A program made the position numbers and the translations under genes. The notes under the pieces are model-generated. The model was not told where the DNA came from, made no database searches, and saw nothing but the letters and a program-made list of their open reading frames with translations. Below, one piece after another: positions 32,548-40,471 of a DNA stretch of 42,784 nucleotides; the stretch's first letter is position 1; each line of letters starts with the position of its first letter. Source of the stretch: Bacteroidota bacterium (GTDB lineage Bacteria > Bacteroidota > Bacteroidia > Chitinophagales > Chitinophagaceae); assembly GCA_023417815.1 (NCBI GenBank), contig JAEZEI010000040.1, forward strand, positions 1-42,784, read 5' to 3'.

Positions 32548-32895
32548 TGATTAGGATGTCGCTCCTACGGAGCTCGCATTCCTGAATTGAAATCCGCATC
32601 TATTATGATATCGCCCCGATGGGGCTCTCCCGTTGCAATTAATCCCTGGTCTATTAAGATGTCGCTTCTACGGAGCTCGCATTCCTGAATTGAAATCCGC
32701 ATCTATTATGTTATCGCCCCGATGGGGCTCTCCCGTTGCAATTAATCCCTGGTCTATTAAGATGTTGCTCCTTCGGAGCTCGCATTCCTGAATTGAAATC
32801 CGCATCTATTATGATATCGCCCCGATGGGGCTCTCCCGTTGCAATTAATCCCTGGTCTATTAAGATGTCGCTCCTACGGAGCTCGCATTCCTGAA
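32548..32895. repeat. Right REP array: 103-bp composite units with two alternating hairpins
   Basis: Type A hairpins at 32561, 32664, 32767 and 32870 (GCTCC-TAC-GGAGC and variants) alternate with type B hairpins GCCCCGATGGGGC at 32613, 32716 and 32819; both types have an exact 103-bp period. Type A is preceded by AGATGTC and followed by TCGCATTCCTGAA; type B by GATATC or TTATC and followed by TCTCCCGTTGCAATTAATCC. Type A here is the reverse complement of the left-array hairpin. Between the transposase and this array (32401-32547) only a short ACCC/GGGT hairpin at 32448-32460 with a following T-run is seen. Confidence 0.9.
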
Positions 32896-32907
32896 AAGAA
32901 ATCCGCA

Positions 32908-32915
32908 TACATTTG
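32908..32915 (+). promoter_or_regulatory. Candidate -7 box for the ACMSD gene
   Basis: TACATTTG matches TAnnTTTG and lies 5 nt before the ATG and 25 nt after the last REP hairpin. The upstream part of this promoter would fall within repeat sequence. Confidence 0.5.
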
Positions 32916-32920
32916 CATCA

Positions 32921-33910
32921 ATGAAAATCGATATACATACCCATATCATGCCTGCATCTATGCCGAACTGGGTGAAGAAGTTCGGCTATGGTGATTTCAT
33001 TCATGTTGAACATGTGAACTGCAAGGCCTGCATGATGAAAGGCGATAAGCTTTTCAGGCAGGTGGAGGAGAATTGTTTTGATGCAGGTGTGAGGATGCAG
33101 GAAATGAAGGATACCGGTGTTGATGTGCAGGTGCTTTCCACCATTCCTGTTTTGTTCAATTACTGGGCAAAGGGTAAGGACGGGCTGGAAACTTCGCGGT
33201 TCTTCAATGATCATATCGGGGATACGGTTGTGAAAAACCCGCAAAGGTTCATTGGTATAGGTACGGTGCCGTTGCAGGATGTTGACCTGGCTATTGGTGA
33301 AATGGAAAGGTGTGTGAAAGAATTAAAACTCCCTGGCCTTGAGATCGGTTCTAACATAAACAACAAGAACCTGGGTGACCCGGAATTCAGGCCTTTCTTT
33401 AAACGCGCAGAAGAACTCGGCTGCGCCATTTTTATTCATCCATGGGACATGATGGGAGAGGCACATATTACCAAATACTGGCTTCCATGGCTCGTGGGGA
33501 TGCCCGCAGAAACTTCCCGGGCAATATGTTCTCTCATCTTTGGCGGGGTGCTCGAAGAATTTCCAAACTTACGGCTTGCTTTCGCGCATGGCGGCGGTTC
33601 ATTCCCCGCAACGATAGGAAGAATCGAACATGGATTCAATGTACGCCCGGATCTTGTGGCCATTGATAATGCTGTAAATCCACGGGATTATCTAGGCAAA
33701 TTCTGGATCGATAGCCTGGTGCATGATCCAAAGGCGCTCCACTTCATCGTAGATGTGATGGGCGAAGACAATATCTGCATGGGCAGCGATTATCCCTTCC
33801 CGCTAGGCGAACATCGACCCGGCGAATTGATCGAATCAATGCCATTTGACCAGGAGTTGAAAGATAAACTGCTGTTCAGGAATGCACAACGCTGGCTGGG
33901 ACTTAGTTGA
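32921..33910 (+). CDS. 2-amino-3-carboxymuconate-6-semialdehyde decarboxylase (ACMSD)
   Basis: 329 aa amidohydrolase-superfamily metal enzyme that decarboxylates the ring-opened product of 3-hydroxyanthranilate, diverting it from quinolinate/NAD synthesis to catabolism. Metal ligands: H6 and H8 (IDIHTHIMP), H173 (IFIHPWDMMGE), H223 region (FAHGGGSFPATIGRIEHG) and D290 (MGSDYPFPLGEHRPGELI). These segments match the ACMSD family. Its start codon follows closely after a REP array. It converges with mrp and overlaps its end by 8 bp. Confidence 0.94.
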   Translation: MKIDIHTHIMPASMPNWVKKFGYGDFIHVEHVNCKACMMKGDKLFRQVEENCFDAGVRMQEMKDTGVDVQVLSTIPVLFNYWAKGKDGLETSRFFNDHIGDTVVKNPQRFIGIGTVPLQDVDLAIGEMERCVKELKLPGLEIGSNINNKNLGDPEFRPFFKRAEELGCAIFIHPWDMMGEAHITKYWLPWLVGMPAETSRAICSLIFGGVLEEFPNLRLAFAHGGGSFPATIGRIEHGFNVRPDLVAIDNAVNPRDYLGKFWIDSLVHDPKALHFIVDVMGEDNICMGSDYPFPLGEHRPGELIESMPFDQELKDKLLFRNAQRWLGLS

Positions 33911-34997
33911 TCACTTCCTGGATCTCGGTTGCAGGCATGTTTGCATTGCGCATGGCAATGCCTCTTGCAACGTTTCCTGCAAATTCACCGAAAGCTTTCT
34001 TGGAAACCTCGTCATCGCCCAGCATCAGGGGAACACCCTGGTCGCCACCCTCACGGATGCTTTGCACTAATGGTATCTCACCCAGTAATGGAAGATCGAA
34101 TTCTTCAGCAAGGTATTTACCGCCTTCCTTTCCAAAAATATAATAGCGGCTACCAGGAAGTTCGGCAGGAGTGAAATAGCTCATATTTTCCACGATGCCT
34201 ATCACCGGTATCTTTAACTGTGCCTGCCCAAACATGGCAACGCCTTTACGAGCATCCGCGATCGCAACGGTTTGGGGTGTGGTTACAACAACAACCCCGG
34301 TAACCGGAACAGTTTGTACAATGGTAAGATGAATATCACCGGTGCCGGGAGGCATGTCGATGATAAGATAATCAAGATCACCCCAATCCACTTCGCTCAC
34401 AAACTGCCGGATGGCGCTACTTACCATCGGACCGCGCCAGATCACTGCCTGCTTTTCATCAATAAGCAAACCAATGCTCATTACCCGGATGCCGAATTTT
34501 TCTATGGGTACGATCATTCCTTTTCCATCTACATCGCGCATTAGTGGTCTTTCACCGCGAATGCCGAACATGATATGCTGGCTTGGTCCGTAAATATCTG
34601 CATCCATCAGGCCAACCTTCGCGCCGCCTTCTGCAAGAGCCAGGGCAAGATTACCGGCCACCGTGCTTTTTCCCACACCGCCCTTGCCACTTACAACAGC
34701 AATTATGTTCTTTACGCCGGAGAGAATATTGCCGGCATCTTTACGGTTAGAAGTGGTATTGCTGGTGAAGTTCACCATAACATCTGCATCTTTATTCACC
34801 AGGAGTTTTATTGCATTCACACATGCGCTTGCGATCATTTCCTTTAAAGGGCATGCAGGCGTGGTGAGCACAACAGTGAATTCAACCTTATTACCGCTTA
34901 TTTTTATATCGCGCACCATGTTAAGCGTTACCAGGTCTTTTCCAAGGTCAGGTTCCTGCACATTGGATAACGCTTTCAGGATATCTTCGTTAGTCAT
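33903..34997 (-). CDS. mrp: Mrp/NBP35-type P-loop ATPase, iron-sulfur carrier
   Basis: 364 aa. The N-terminal MIP18/DUF59 domain (about 1-80, LSNVQEPDLGKDLVTLNMV) is followed by the deviant Walker A SGKGGVGKST (about 103-112), DADIYGPSQHIMFG, DYLIIDMPPGTGD and TTPQTVAIADARKGVAMF. Mrp proteins carry or transfer Fe-S clusters in the cytoplasm. The C-terminal CxxC of NBP35 types is not present; SYFTPAELPGSRYYIFG stands in that region, as in a subset of bacterial Mrps. Confidence 0.93.
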   Translation of the reverse strand: MTNEDILKALSNVQEPDLGKDLVTLNMVRDIKISGNKVEFTVVLTTPACPLKEMIASACVNAIKLLVNKDADVMVNFTSNTTSNRKDAGNILSGVKNIIAVVSGKGGVGKSTVAGNLALALAEGGAKVGLMDADIYGPSQHIMFGIRGERPLMRDVDGKGMIVPIEKFGIRVMSIGLLIDEKQAVIWRGPMVSSAIRQFVSEVDWGDLDYLIIDMPPGTGDIHLTIVQTVPVTGVVVVTTPQTVAIADARKGVAMFGQAQLKIPVIGIVENMSYFTPAELPGSRYYIFGKEGGKYLAEEFDLPLLGEIPLVQSIREGGDQGVPLMLGDDEVSKKAFGEFAGNVARGIAMRNANMPATEIQEVIN

Positions 34998-35034
34998 CAG
35001 AGAATTTGTAATTGTTAAAAAAGAACTTATTCCG

Positions 35035-35042
35035 CAAAATTA
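35035..35042 (-). promoter_or_regulatory. Candidate -7 box for mrp
   Basis: TAATTTTG on the minus strand matches TAnnTTTG, 37 nt before the mrp ATG. Confidence 0.45.
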
Positions 35043-35110
35043 GTCACTGATGGCCGTACTTTGTTTACCATTTAAGAAACTGGCTATCACTCAACAGCTT
35101 TAAGCGGCTT

Positions 35111-35752
35111 ATGAAAAAAATATTACTATACATCTTATTGTCGTTCATGCTTCCTTTGTCGCTGAAAGCTCAGTTTGAGGCGTTTAAAGATTCGGTGGTT
35201 CAATTATATGGTGTAGTGATGTCGGCCGACAGCCTGAGAGCCCTTCCTGCAGTGAGTGTAATGGTGAAAGGGCAGAACCGCGGAACCATGACGAGTGACC
35301 AGGGGGTGTTCAGCATTGTAGTGATGAAGGGAGATGTAGTGCAGTTCACCAGTGTTGGTTTTAAACCGAAAGAAGTACAGATTCCGCTCGACCTTGAGGG
35401 AAACCAGCACAGTCTTATCCAGCTTATGGTTAATGATACGGTTTTCCTTCCTGCAACCATTATCAAGCCCCGGCCTTCGCGTGAGCAATTTGAAAGGGAT
35501 TTCCTGAATACAAAAGTGCCAGATGATGAAATTGCCATCGCCCGCCAGAACAACAGTGAAGCTTCGCGAAAATTGTTGATGGCGAGTCTGCCGAGCGATG
35601 GTAGGGAAGCATCCACCAGGTATATGCAGCAAAGCGCGCGTAAGCTGTATTATTCGGGGCAGGTGGCACCGCAGAACATCTTCAATCCATTTGCCTGGAA
35701 CGAATTCATCAAGGCATGGAAGCGGGGTGATTATAAAAAGAAGTCGTATTAA
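35111..35752 (+). CDS. Exported protein with carboxypeptidase-regulatory-like domain
   Basis: 213 aa with a signal peptide (MKKILLYILLSFMLPLSLKAQ). Residues about 30-105 form a CarboxypepD_reg-like beta-sandwich (LYGVVMSADSLRALPAVSVM, GTMTSDQGVFSIVVMKGD, VVQFTSVGFKPKEVQI) as in the N-termini of SusC-like receptors, but no plug or barrel follows. The C-terminal half is charged (RPSREQFERDFLNTKVPDDE) and ends FNPFAWNEFIKAWKRGDYKK. Such stand-alone proteins are common in Bacteroidota; function unknown. Confidence 0.8.
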   Translation: MKKILLYILLSFMLPLSLKAQFEAFKDSVVQLYGVVMSADSLRALPAVSVMVKGQNRGTMTSDQGVFSIVVMKGDVVQFTSVGFKPKEVQIPLDLEGNQHSLIQLMVNDTVFLPATIIKPRPSREQFERDFLNTKVPDDEIAIARQNNSEASRKLLMASLPSDGREASTRYMQQSARKLYYSGQVAPQNIFNPFAWNEFIKAWKRGDYKKKSY

Positions 35753-35787
35753 CCTGCTCCGGGTATAGAAAATGCCGTGTACAATTT

Positions 35788-35795
35788 TACATTTG
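35788..35795 (+). promoter_or_regulatory. Candidate -7 box for aroK
   Basis: TACATTTG matches TAnnTTTG and ends 3 nt before the ATG at 35799, implying a leaderless or near-leaderless transcript. Confidence 0.5.
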
Positions 35796-35798
35796 TAC

Positions 35799-36311
35799 AT
35801 GCGAATCTTTCTCATTGGATTTATGGGCTGCGGAAAATCGCACTGGGGACGGATATGGGCCGAACGGGAAGGAATGCAATTCTTTGACCTTGACCAGAAG
35901 ATCGAAGAACGCCAGCAGCAAAGTGTGAATGAGATTTTCAACAAGCATGGAGAGGATGTTTTCCGGTTCCTTGAAACAAGGATGCTTCGCGACCTTGCGC
36001 GGTATGAGAACTGCCTCATTGCATGCGGCGGCGGAACTCCCTGCTTTCACGGGAACCTTGAATGGATGAATGAGAAGGGGATCACAGTTTATCTTGAAGC
36101 TGCACCTGAATATCTTTTCAACAACCTGAAGAACGAAACAGTGGTTCGCCCGCTGGTTAGTAAATTCAATGAAGCAGAATTACAGTTTTATATCAGGTAT
36201 AAACTGGAAAAACGCAGGCCTTTTTATGAAAGGGCTAAGACCAGGCTTAACGCGGCCACACTTAATGAAGATTCTTTAAATAAAATCGCAGAACAATGCA
36301 CAGGGGATTGA
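35799..36311 (+). CDS. aroK: Shikimate kinase
   Basis: Phosphorylates shikimate with ATP in aromatic amino-acid synthesis. 170 aa: Walker A GFMGCGKS (residues 7-14), substrate-binding DLDQKIEERQQQSVNEIFNK, GEDVFRFLETRML with the conserved Arg, IACGGGTPCF, and the lid Arg region VVRPLV. The ATG at 35799 gives the family N-terminus MRIFLIGFMG; an ATG 27 bp upstream adds a non-family tail and would lie before the promoter box. The stop overlaps the next ATG (TGATGA). Confidence 0.94.
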   Translation: MRIFLIGFMGCGKSHWGRIWAEREGMQFFDLDQKIEERQQQSVNEIFNKHGEDVFRFLETRMLRDLARYENCLIACGGGTPCFHGNLEWMNEKGITVYLEAAPEYLFNNLKNETVVRPLVSKFNEAELQFYIRYKLEKRRPFYERAKTRLNAATLNEDSLNKIAEQCTGD

Positions 36312-36694
36312 TGAAATGGGCAGCAATATTCGGGGCCTTATCCGTTGCACTTGGAGCTTTTGGTGCGCATAAGCTGAAAGACTTCCTGACCACCAGGGCG
36401 CTGGAGATCTTTGAAACGGGTGTACGCTACCAGTTCTACCATGCGCTGGCACTTGCTGTCGTTGCTGTATGTTTCAGGTTCCTTCCTCCCGGGCGGCTAC
36501 TTTGGGCAGGCCGGTTCTTCATAGCCGGTATGTTCATCTTTTCCTTTTCGCTTTATGTACTTGCATACGCCACGAATTATAACAACAGCCTCAACTGGGT
36601 GGGAGCCATAACTCCGTTTGGCGGATTATGTTTTATTCTCGGCTGGCTGATGATATTTTTGGCTGCATCCGGTAAAACAAAGGCGTCAGCGTAG
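36311..36694 (+). CDS. DUF423 small membrane protein
   Basis: 127 aa with four predicted membrane helices. Family signature at the N-terminus: IFGALSVALGAFGAHKLKDF, then YQFYHALALAVVAVCF, AGRFFIAGMFIFSFSLYVLA and ITPFGGLCFILGWLMIFLAA. Function of DUF423 proteins is unknown. The ATG at 36311, overlapping the aroK stop, is preferred to the ATG at 36296 because it fits the family start. Confidence 0.9.
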   Translation: MKWAAIFGALSVALGAFGAHKLKDFLTTRALEIFETGVRYQFYHALALAVVAVCFRFLPPGRLLWAGRFFIAGMFIFSFSLYVLAYATNYNNSLNWVGAITPFGGLCFILGWLMIFLAASGKTKASA

Positions 36695-36707
36695 ATTCCT
36701 ATTTATT

Positions 36708-36715
36708 TATCTTTG
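36708..36715 (+). promoter_or_regulatory. Candidate -7 box for ftsK
   Basis: TATCTTTG matches TAnnTTTG and ends 6 nt before the ftsK ATG. It overlaps the in-frame TTG at 36713, arguing against that TTG as start. Confidence 0.5.
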
Positions 36716-36721
36716 TTTTCA

Positions 36722-39184
36722 ATGGCGAAAAAGAAGAAACCCGTTAAAGCCGGGGAACTCCCGCAGGAGCAGGAGGAACAGGTTGAGGTGAAACAATTGC
36801 TTAAGGACGAACGCACCCACAAGATAGCCGGGAGCATATTCCTGTTGCTGGCCATACTATTCTTTGTTGCCTTTACATCCTATTTATTTACCTGGCAGGA
36901 AGACCAGGATAAGGTGATCAGCCAGGGATCTTCCATGTTGCTGGGATCAGACACCCCGGTGGCAAATATGATGGGCACTTTCGGTGCCTATATTTCCCAT
37001 TTCTTTTTTTACAAAGGATTCGGGATCGCATCTTATTTGTTATGCTCCCTGTTCTTTGTGATCGGGGTAAACCTTTTCTTTGGAAGAAAGGTATTCTCTA
37101 TCCCGAGGAATCTTCGTTACCTGATCATCGGGCTGCCGCTTATCAGCATTGCCGCTTCGGAAGTAATGGGAGGGCATTCCTTTCCATGGGGCGGGGCCGC
37201 GGGCGACCAGGTGAAATCATTCCTGCATAATGTTATCGGGAGAGTGGGAACCATTGCGGTGCTTGCAGTTGCATTGCTTTCCTATATTATCTGGAGGTTC
37301 AACCCTGATTTCAATATCGGGAAAAGACAATCTGCTGAAAGTACGGTTTCATTGCCCGTGACAAATGAGGAAGAAAAGGTTGAAGAGGAATTAATACCTG
37401 CCCCGGTTCCGGGAAATACAATGCAGGGCAGAAAGGTTGAACTGAATATTGTTCCGGATACCAATGCTGCAAAGCATGAATTTGTAGTAACAGAAAGAGA
37501 AGATAAGGCCAGAAATATCGAACCTGTTGTAGAGGAGGAGGAGGAAGAGGAAGAGGAGGTTCCAACCGTTGTAACAGAGAAGCCTGCTCCCATATCACCA
37601 AAGATGGAAGGTGATCTTCAACTGGAAATAAAGGCTCCGGAGAAAATTGAAGAAACCCCGGAGAAAGTTTCTTCCCTGCCTCCTTACGACCCTGTGCTTG
37701 ATCTGCGCGATTATAAATATCCGACCCTCGACCTTCTCGAAAATCATGGCAGTGAGAAGATAGTGCAGGATCCTGCAGAACTGGAGAACAACAAGAACCA
37801 GATCATCAATACCCTGAAGAATTATGATATCCAGATCCAGCGTATCTCTGCTACGGTGGGGCCAACGGTTACGCTGTATGAGATAATTCCTGCTGCTGGT
37901 GTGCGTATCAGCCGCATCAAAAATCTTGAGGACGATATTGCATTGAGTCTTGCAGCGCTTGGTATTCGTATCATAGCGCCGATCCCCGGCAAAGGAACCA
38001 TTGGTATAGAAGTTCCCAATGCCAGGAAAACGATCGTAAGTATGAAGACCCTGCTTTCCGCGGAGAAATTCGCGCAAAGTAAATTCTCTCTTCCTATTGC
38101 CATCGGCAAGAAGATCGACAATGAGAACTTCATCGTAGATCTTGCGAGTATGCCGCATCTGCTGATGGCGGGTGCAACAGGGCAGGGTAAATCTGTGGGG
38201 CTTAACGCCATACTTGTATCCCTTCTTTATAAAAAACATCCTTCACAACTGAAATTTGTCCTGGTTGATCCCAAGAAGGTGGAACTGAGTATCTACAAAC
38301 AGATCGAAAGGCATTTTCTTGCGAAGCTGCCCGGTGAGGAGGATGCTATCATCACGGATACACGAAAAGTGATCCATACACTCAATGCACTTTGTATTGA
38401 AATGGATAACCGTTACGACCTGCTGAAAGAGGCTGGTTGCAGGAATATCCGTGAATACAATGAAAAATTTGTTTCCCGAAAACTGAACCCTGAAAAAGGG
38501 CACCAGTATCTTCCGTTCATTGTACTGGTTGTGGATGAATTCGCCGACCTGATAATGACTGCAGGTAAGGAAGTTGAGATGCCTATTGCACGTCTTGCCC
38601 AGCTTGCTAGGGCGATCGGCATTCACCTTATCATTGCCACCCAGCGTCCTTCTGTCAATATCATCACCGGTACCATTAAAGCAAACTTCCCGGCAAGGAT
38701 AGCCTTCAAGGTGAGCAGCAAGATCGATAGCCGTACTATCCTTGATACAGGCGGAGCAGAACAGCTTATTGGTAAGGGCGATATGCTTATTAGTTATAAC
38801 GGTGAAGTTGTGCGCCTTCAATGCGCCTTTGTGGATACGCCTGAGGTGGATAAGATCGTTGATTTCATTCATGACCAGCGCGGATATACGCAGGCCTTCC
38901 TCCTTCCGGAATACATAGATGAAAAGGAAATGGAATCGCGTGATTTTGATGTGAATGATAAGGATGCGCTTTTCGAGGATGCAGCGCGGCTGATAGTTTC
39001 CAGCCAGAGTGGAAGCACCTCCCTGTTGCAGCGTAGGATGAAGCTTGGCTATAACCGGGCGGGAAGGCTGATGGATCAGTTGGAAGCCGCAGGAATAGTA
39101 GGTCCCGGCCAGGGCAGTAAGCCGCGTGATGTATTGATCAAAACAGATGCAGACCTGCAGCAGCATCTGCAGAACATGGCATAA
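36722..39184 (+). CDS. ftsK: DNA translocase FtsK/SpoIIIE family
   Basis: 820 aa septal DNA pump for chromosome-dimer resolution and segregation. About four membrane segments lie in the first 195 residues (IFLLLAILFFVAFTSYLF and following). An acidic linker with a run of Glu (about 265-290) precedes the motor: alpha/beta domain from about 320, Walker A GATGQGKS near 482-490, Walker B IVLVVDEFADLI near 600, and PARIAFKVSSKIDSRTILD. The C-terminal winged-helix gamma domain (about 745-815, LLQRRMKLGYNRAGRLMDQL) recognises polarity sequences. Confidence 0.96.
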   Translation: MAKKKKPVKAGELPQEQEEQVEVKQLLKDERTHKIAGSIFLLLAILFFVAFTSYLFTWQEDQDKVISQGSSMLLGSDTPVANMMGTFGAYISHFFFYKGFGIASYLLCSLFFVIGVNLFFGRKVFSIPRNLRYLIIGLPLISIAASEVMGGHSFPWGGAAGDQVKSFLHNVIGRVGTIAVLAVALLSYIIWRFNPDFNIGKRQSAESTVSLPVTNEEEKVEEELIPAPVPGNTMQGRKVELNIVPDTNAAKHEFVVTEREDKARNIEPVVEEEEEEEEEVPTVVTEKPAPISPKMEGDLQLEIKAPEKIEETPEKVSSLPPYDPVLDLRDYKYPTLDLLENHGSEKIVQDPAELENNKNQIINTLKNYDIQIQRISATVGPTVTLYEIIPAAGVRISRIKNLEDDIALSLAALGIRIIAPIPGKGTIGIEVPNARKTIVSMKTLLSAEKFAQSKFSLPIAIGKKIDNENFIVDLASMPHLLMAGATGQGKSVGLNAILVSLLYKKHPSQLKFVLVDPKKVELSIYKQIERHFLAKLPGEEDAIITDTRKVIHTLNALCIEMDNRYDLLKEAGCRNIREYNEKFVSRKLNPEKGHQYLPFIVLVVDEFADLIMTAGKEVEMPIARLAQLARAIGIHLIIATQRPSVNIITGTIKANFPARIAFKVSSKIDSRTILDTGGAEQLIGKGDMLISYNGEVVRLQCAFVDTPEVDKIVDFIHDQRGYTQAFLLPEYIDEKEMESRDFDVNDKDALFEDAARLIVSSQSGSTSLLQRRMKLGYNRAGRLMDQLEAAGIVGPGQGSKPRDVLIKTDADLQQHLQNMA

Positions 39185-39197
39185 TAATCCAGGTCAA

Positions 39198-39776
39198 ATG
39201 TCGAAATTTCTTATAGTGGGGCTGGGCAATGCCTCTCCTGAATATGCACAGACCCGACACAACATCGGTTTTGATATAAACAATGCCTTTGTACACAAAC
39301 ATGGTGGCGCTTTCAAAAATGACCGCCTGGCCTATCGTGCTGAAGTGAAATTCAAAGGCAGGATATTCGTTTGTGTTTGCCCAACCACATTTATGAACCT
39401 CAGTGGCCGTGCGTTTAAATACTGGATGGATAAGGAGAAGGTACCCCTGGAAAGAACGCTTACCCTGGTAGATGACCTTGCTTTACCGATAGACCGGATA
39501 AGGCTTCGCGGAAGCGGAAGTGCAGGGGGGCATAATGGTTTAAAAGATATAGAGAATATCCTGGGTACTGATGCCTACCCGAAGTTGCGGTTCGGTATCG
39601 GTAATAATTACCCGAAGGGTATGCAGGCCGATTTTGTTTTGGGAAAATGGACAAAGGAAGAATTACCTGTGGTGATGCATAAGACTGCAAAATGTGTGGA
39701 AGTGATCGAAAGTTTTGCACTTGAAGGGCTCGATCAAACTATGACCAGGTATAATCACCTTATTTTACGCCCGTGA
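39198..39776 (+). CDS. pth: Peptidyl-tRNA hydrolase
   Basis: Releases peptides from prematurely dropped peptidyl-tRNAs. 192 aa: FLIVGLGNASPEYAQTRHNIGF with catalytic H21, the conserved Asn of TTFMNLSGRA (near 70), the Asp of LVDDLALP (near 94), and SAGGHNGLKDIENILGTDAY. The ATG at 39198 fits the family start; an earlier in-frame ATG lies in ftsK. It begins 13 bp after the ftsK stop. Confidence 0.95.
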   Translation: MSKFLIVGLGNASPEYAQTRHNIGFDINNAFVHKHGGAFKNDRLAYRAEVKFKGRIFVCVCPTTFMNLSGRAFKYWMDKEKVPLERTLTLVDDLALPIDRIRLRGSGSAGGHNGLKDIENILGTDAYPKLRFGIGNNYPKGMQADFVLGKWTKEELPVVMHKTAKCVEVIESFALEGLDQTMTRYNHLILRP

Positions 39777-39812
39777 TTTACAGGTTAATTCTTATTATAA
39801 TTTGAATTTGTT

Positions 39813-39820
39813 TATTTTCG
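39813..39820 (+). promoter_or_regulatory. Candidate -7 box for the FAH-family gene
   Basis: TATTTTCG (one mismatch to TAnnTTTG) lies 39 nt before the ATG, with TTTG motifs close upstream. Confidence 0.35.
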
Positions 39821-39859
39821 CCCCCTAACCCTAACAAGGTTCCAAAACCAGCTTGAGTT

Positions 39860-40471
39860 ATGAAGATTATTTGTATAGGTAGAAATTATGCCGACCATGC
39901 AAAGGAAATGGGTAGCGAGATCCCGGATGAACCCGTAATTTTCATGAAGCCAAAAAGCGCTTTACTACAGGCCCACACACCCTTCTATTATCCTGAATTC
40001 ACCAACGAACTGCATTACGAATGTGAACTGGTTCTGAGGGTATGCAAGAATGGTAAATATATCCAGGAAAGGCATGCTGCCAATTACTACAATGGTATTA
40101 CCGTAGGTATAGATTTCACGGCGCGCGACATCCAGGATGAATGTAAGGCAAAGGGACTGCCATGGGAAAAAGCGAAGGCTTTCGATAATTCAGCAGCGGT
40201 CGGAAAATTCATCGACATAACACCTGACCTTAAAAAGAATAATATCGCCTTCTCTTTCCAGAAGAACAAGGAAACCGTTCAGAAAGGAAATTCAGGTGAA
40301 ATGATCTTCAGTTTTGATTCCATCATTTCCCATATTTCAAACTACTTCTCCCTTAATATCGGTGATCTCATTTTTACCGGCACACCTGCAGGTGTTGGAG
40401 AATGTGTAGTCGGGGATGAACTCGAAGCTTTCATCGGCGATAAAAGCCTGTTGAAACTTGAGATCAAGTGA
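39860..40471 (+). CDS. Fumarylacetoacetate hydrolase family protein (FAHD1/YcgM-like)
   Basis: 203 aa, single FAH domain. KIICIGRNYADHAKEMGSEI start, FMKPKSALL, metal-binding Glu pair in LHYECELVLRV, GITVGIDFTARDIQ and the C-terminal LIFTGTPAGVGECVVGD. Relatives act on acylpyruvates, oxaloacetate or related keto-acids. 4-oxalocrotonate decarboxylases also belong to this superfamily, so a link to the end of the kynurenine route is conceivable, but the gene is 6 kb from the cluster and resembles the general housekeeping type. It converges with the next gene without a gap. Confidence 0.9.
   Translation: MKIICIGRNYADHAKEMGSEIPDEPVIFMKPKSALLQAHTPFYYPEFTNELHYECELVLRVCKNGKYIQERHAANYYNGITVGIDFTARDIQDECKAKGLPWEKAKAFDNSAAVGKFIDITPDLKKNNIAFSFQKNKETVQKGNSGEMIFSFDSIISHISNYFSLNIGDLIFTGTPAGVGECVVGDELEAFIGDKSLLKLEIK

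Noticed and set aside
32711..32908. 65-codon open frame (minus strand) across the right array
   Set aside because: The translation is a repeat of the 103-bp unit (RAPSGR-like and LRRSDILI segments) without a start context; repeat artefact.
34663..35043. 126-codon open frame opposite mrp
   Set aside because: It lies wholly antisense to the strongly conserved mrp gene and shows no family features.
39860..40471. FAH-family gene as the 4-oxalocrotonate decarboxylase of the kynurenine route
   Set aside because: It is 6 kb away in another transcription unit and resembles general FAHD1/YcgM proteins. Kept only as a possibility in its entry.
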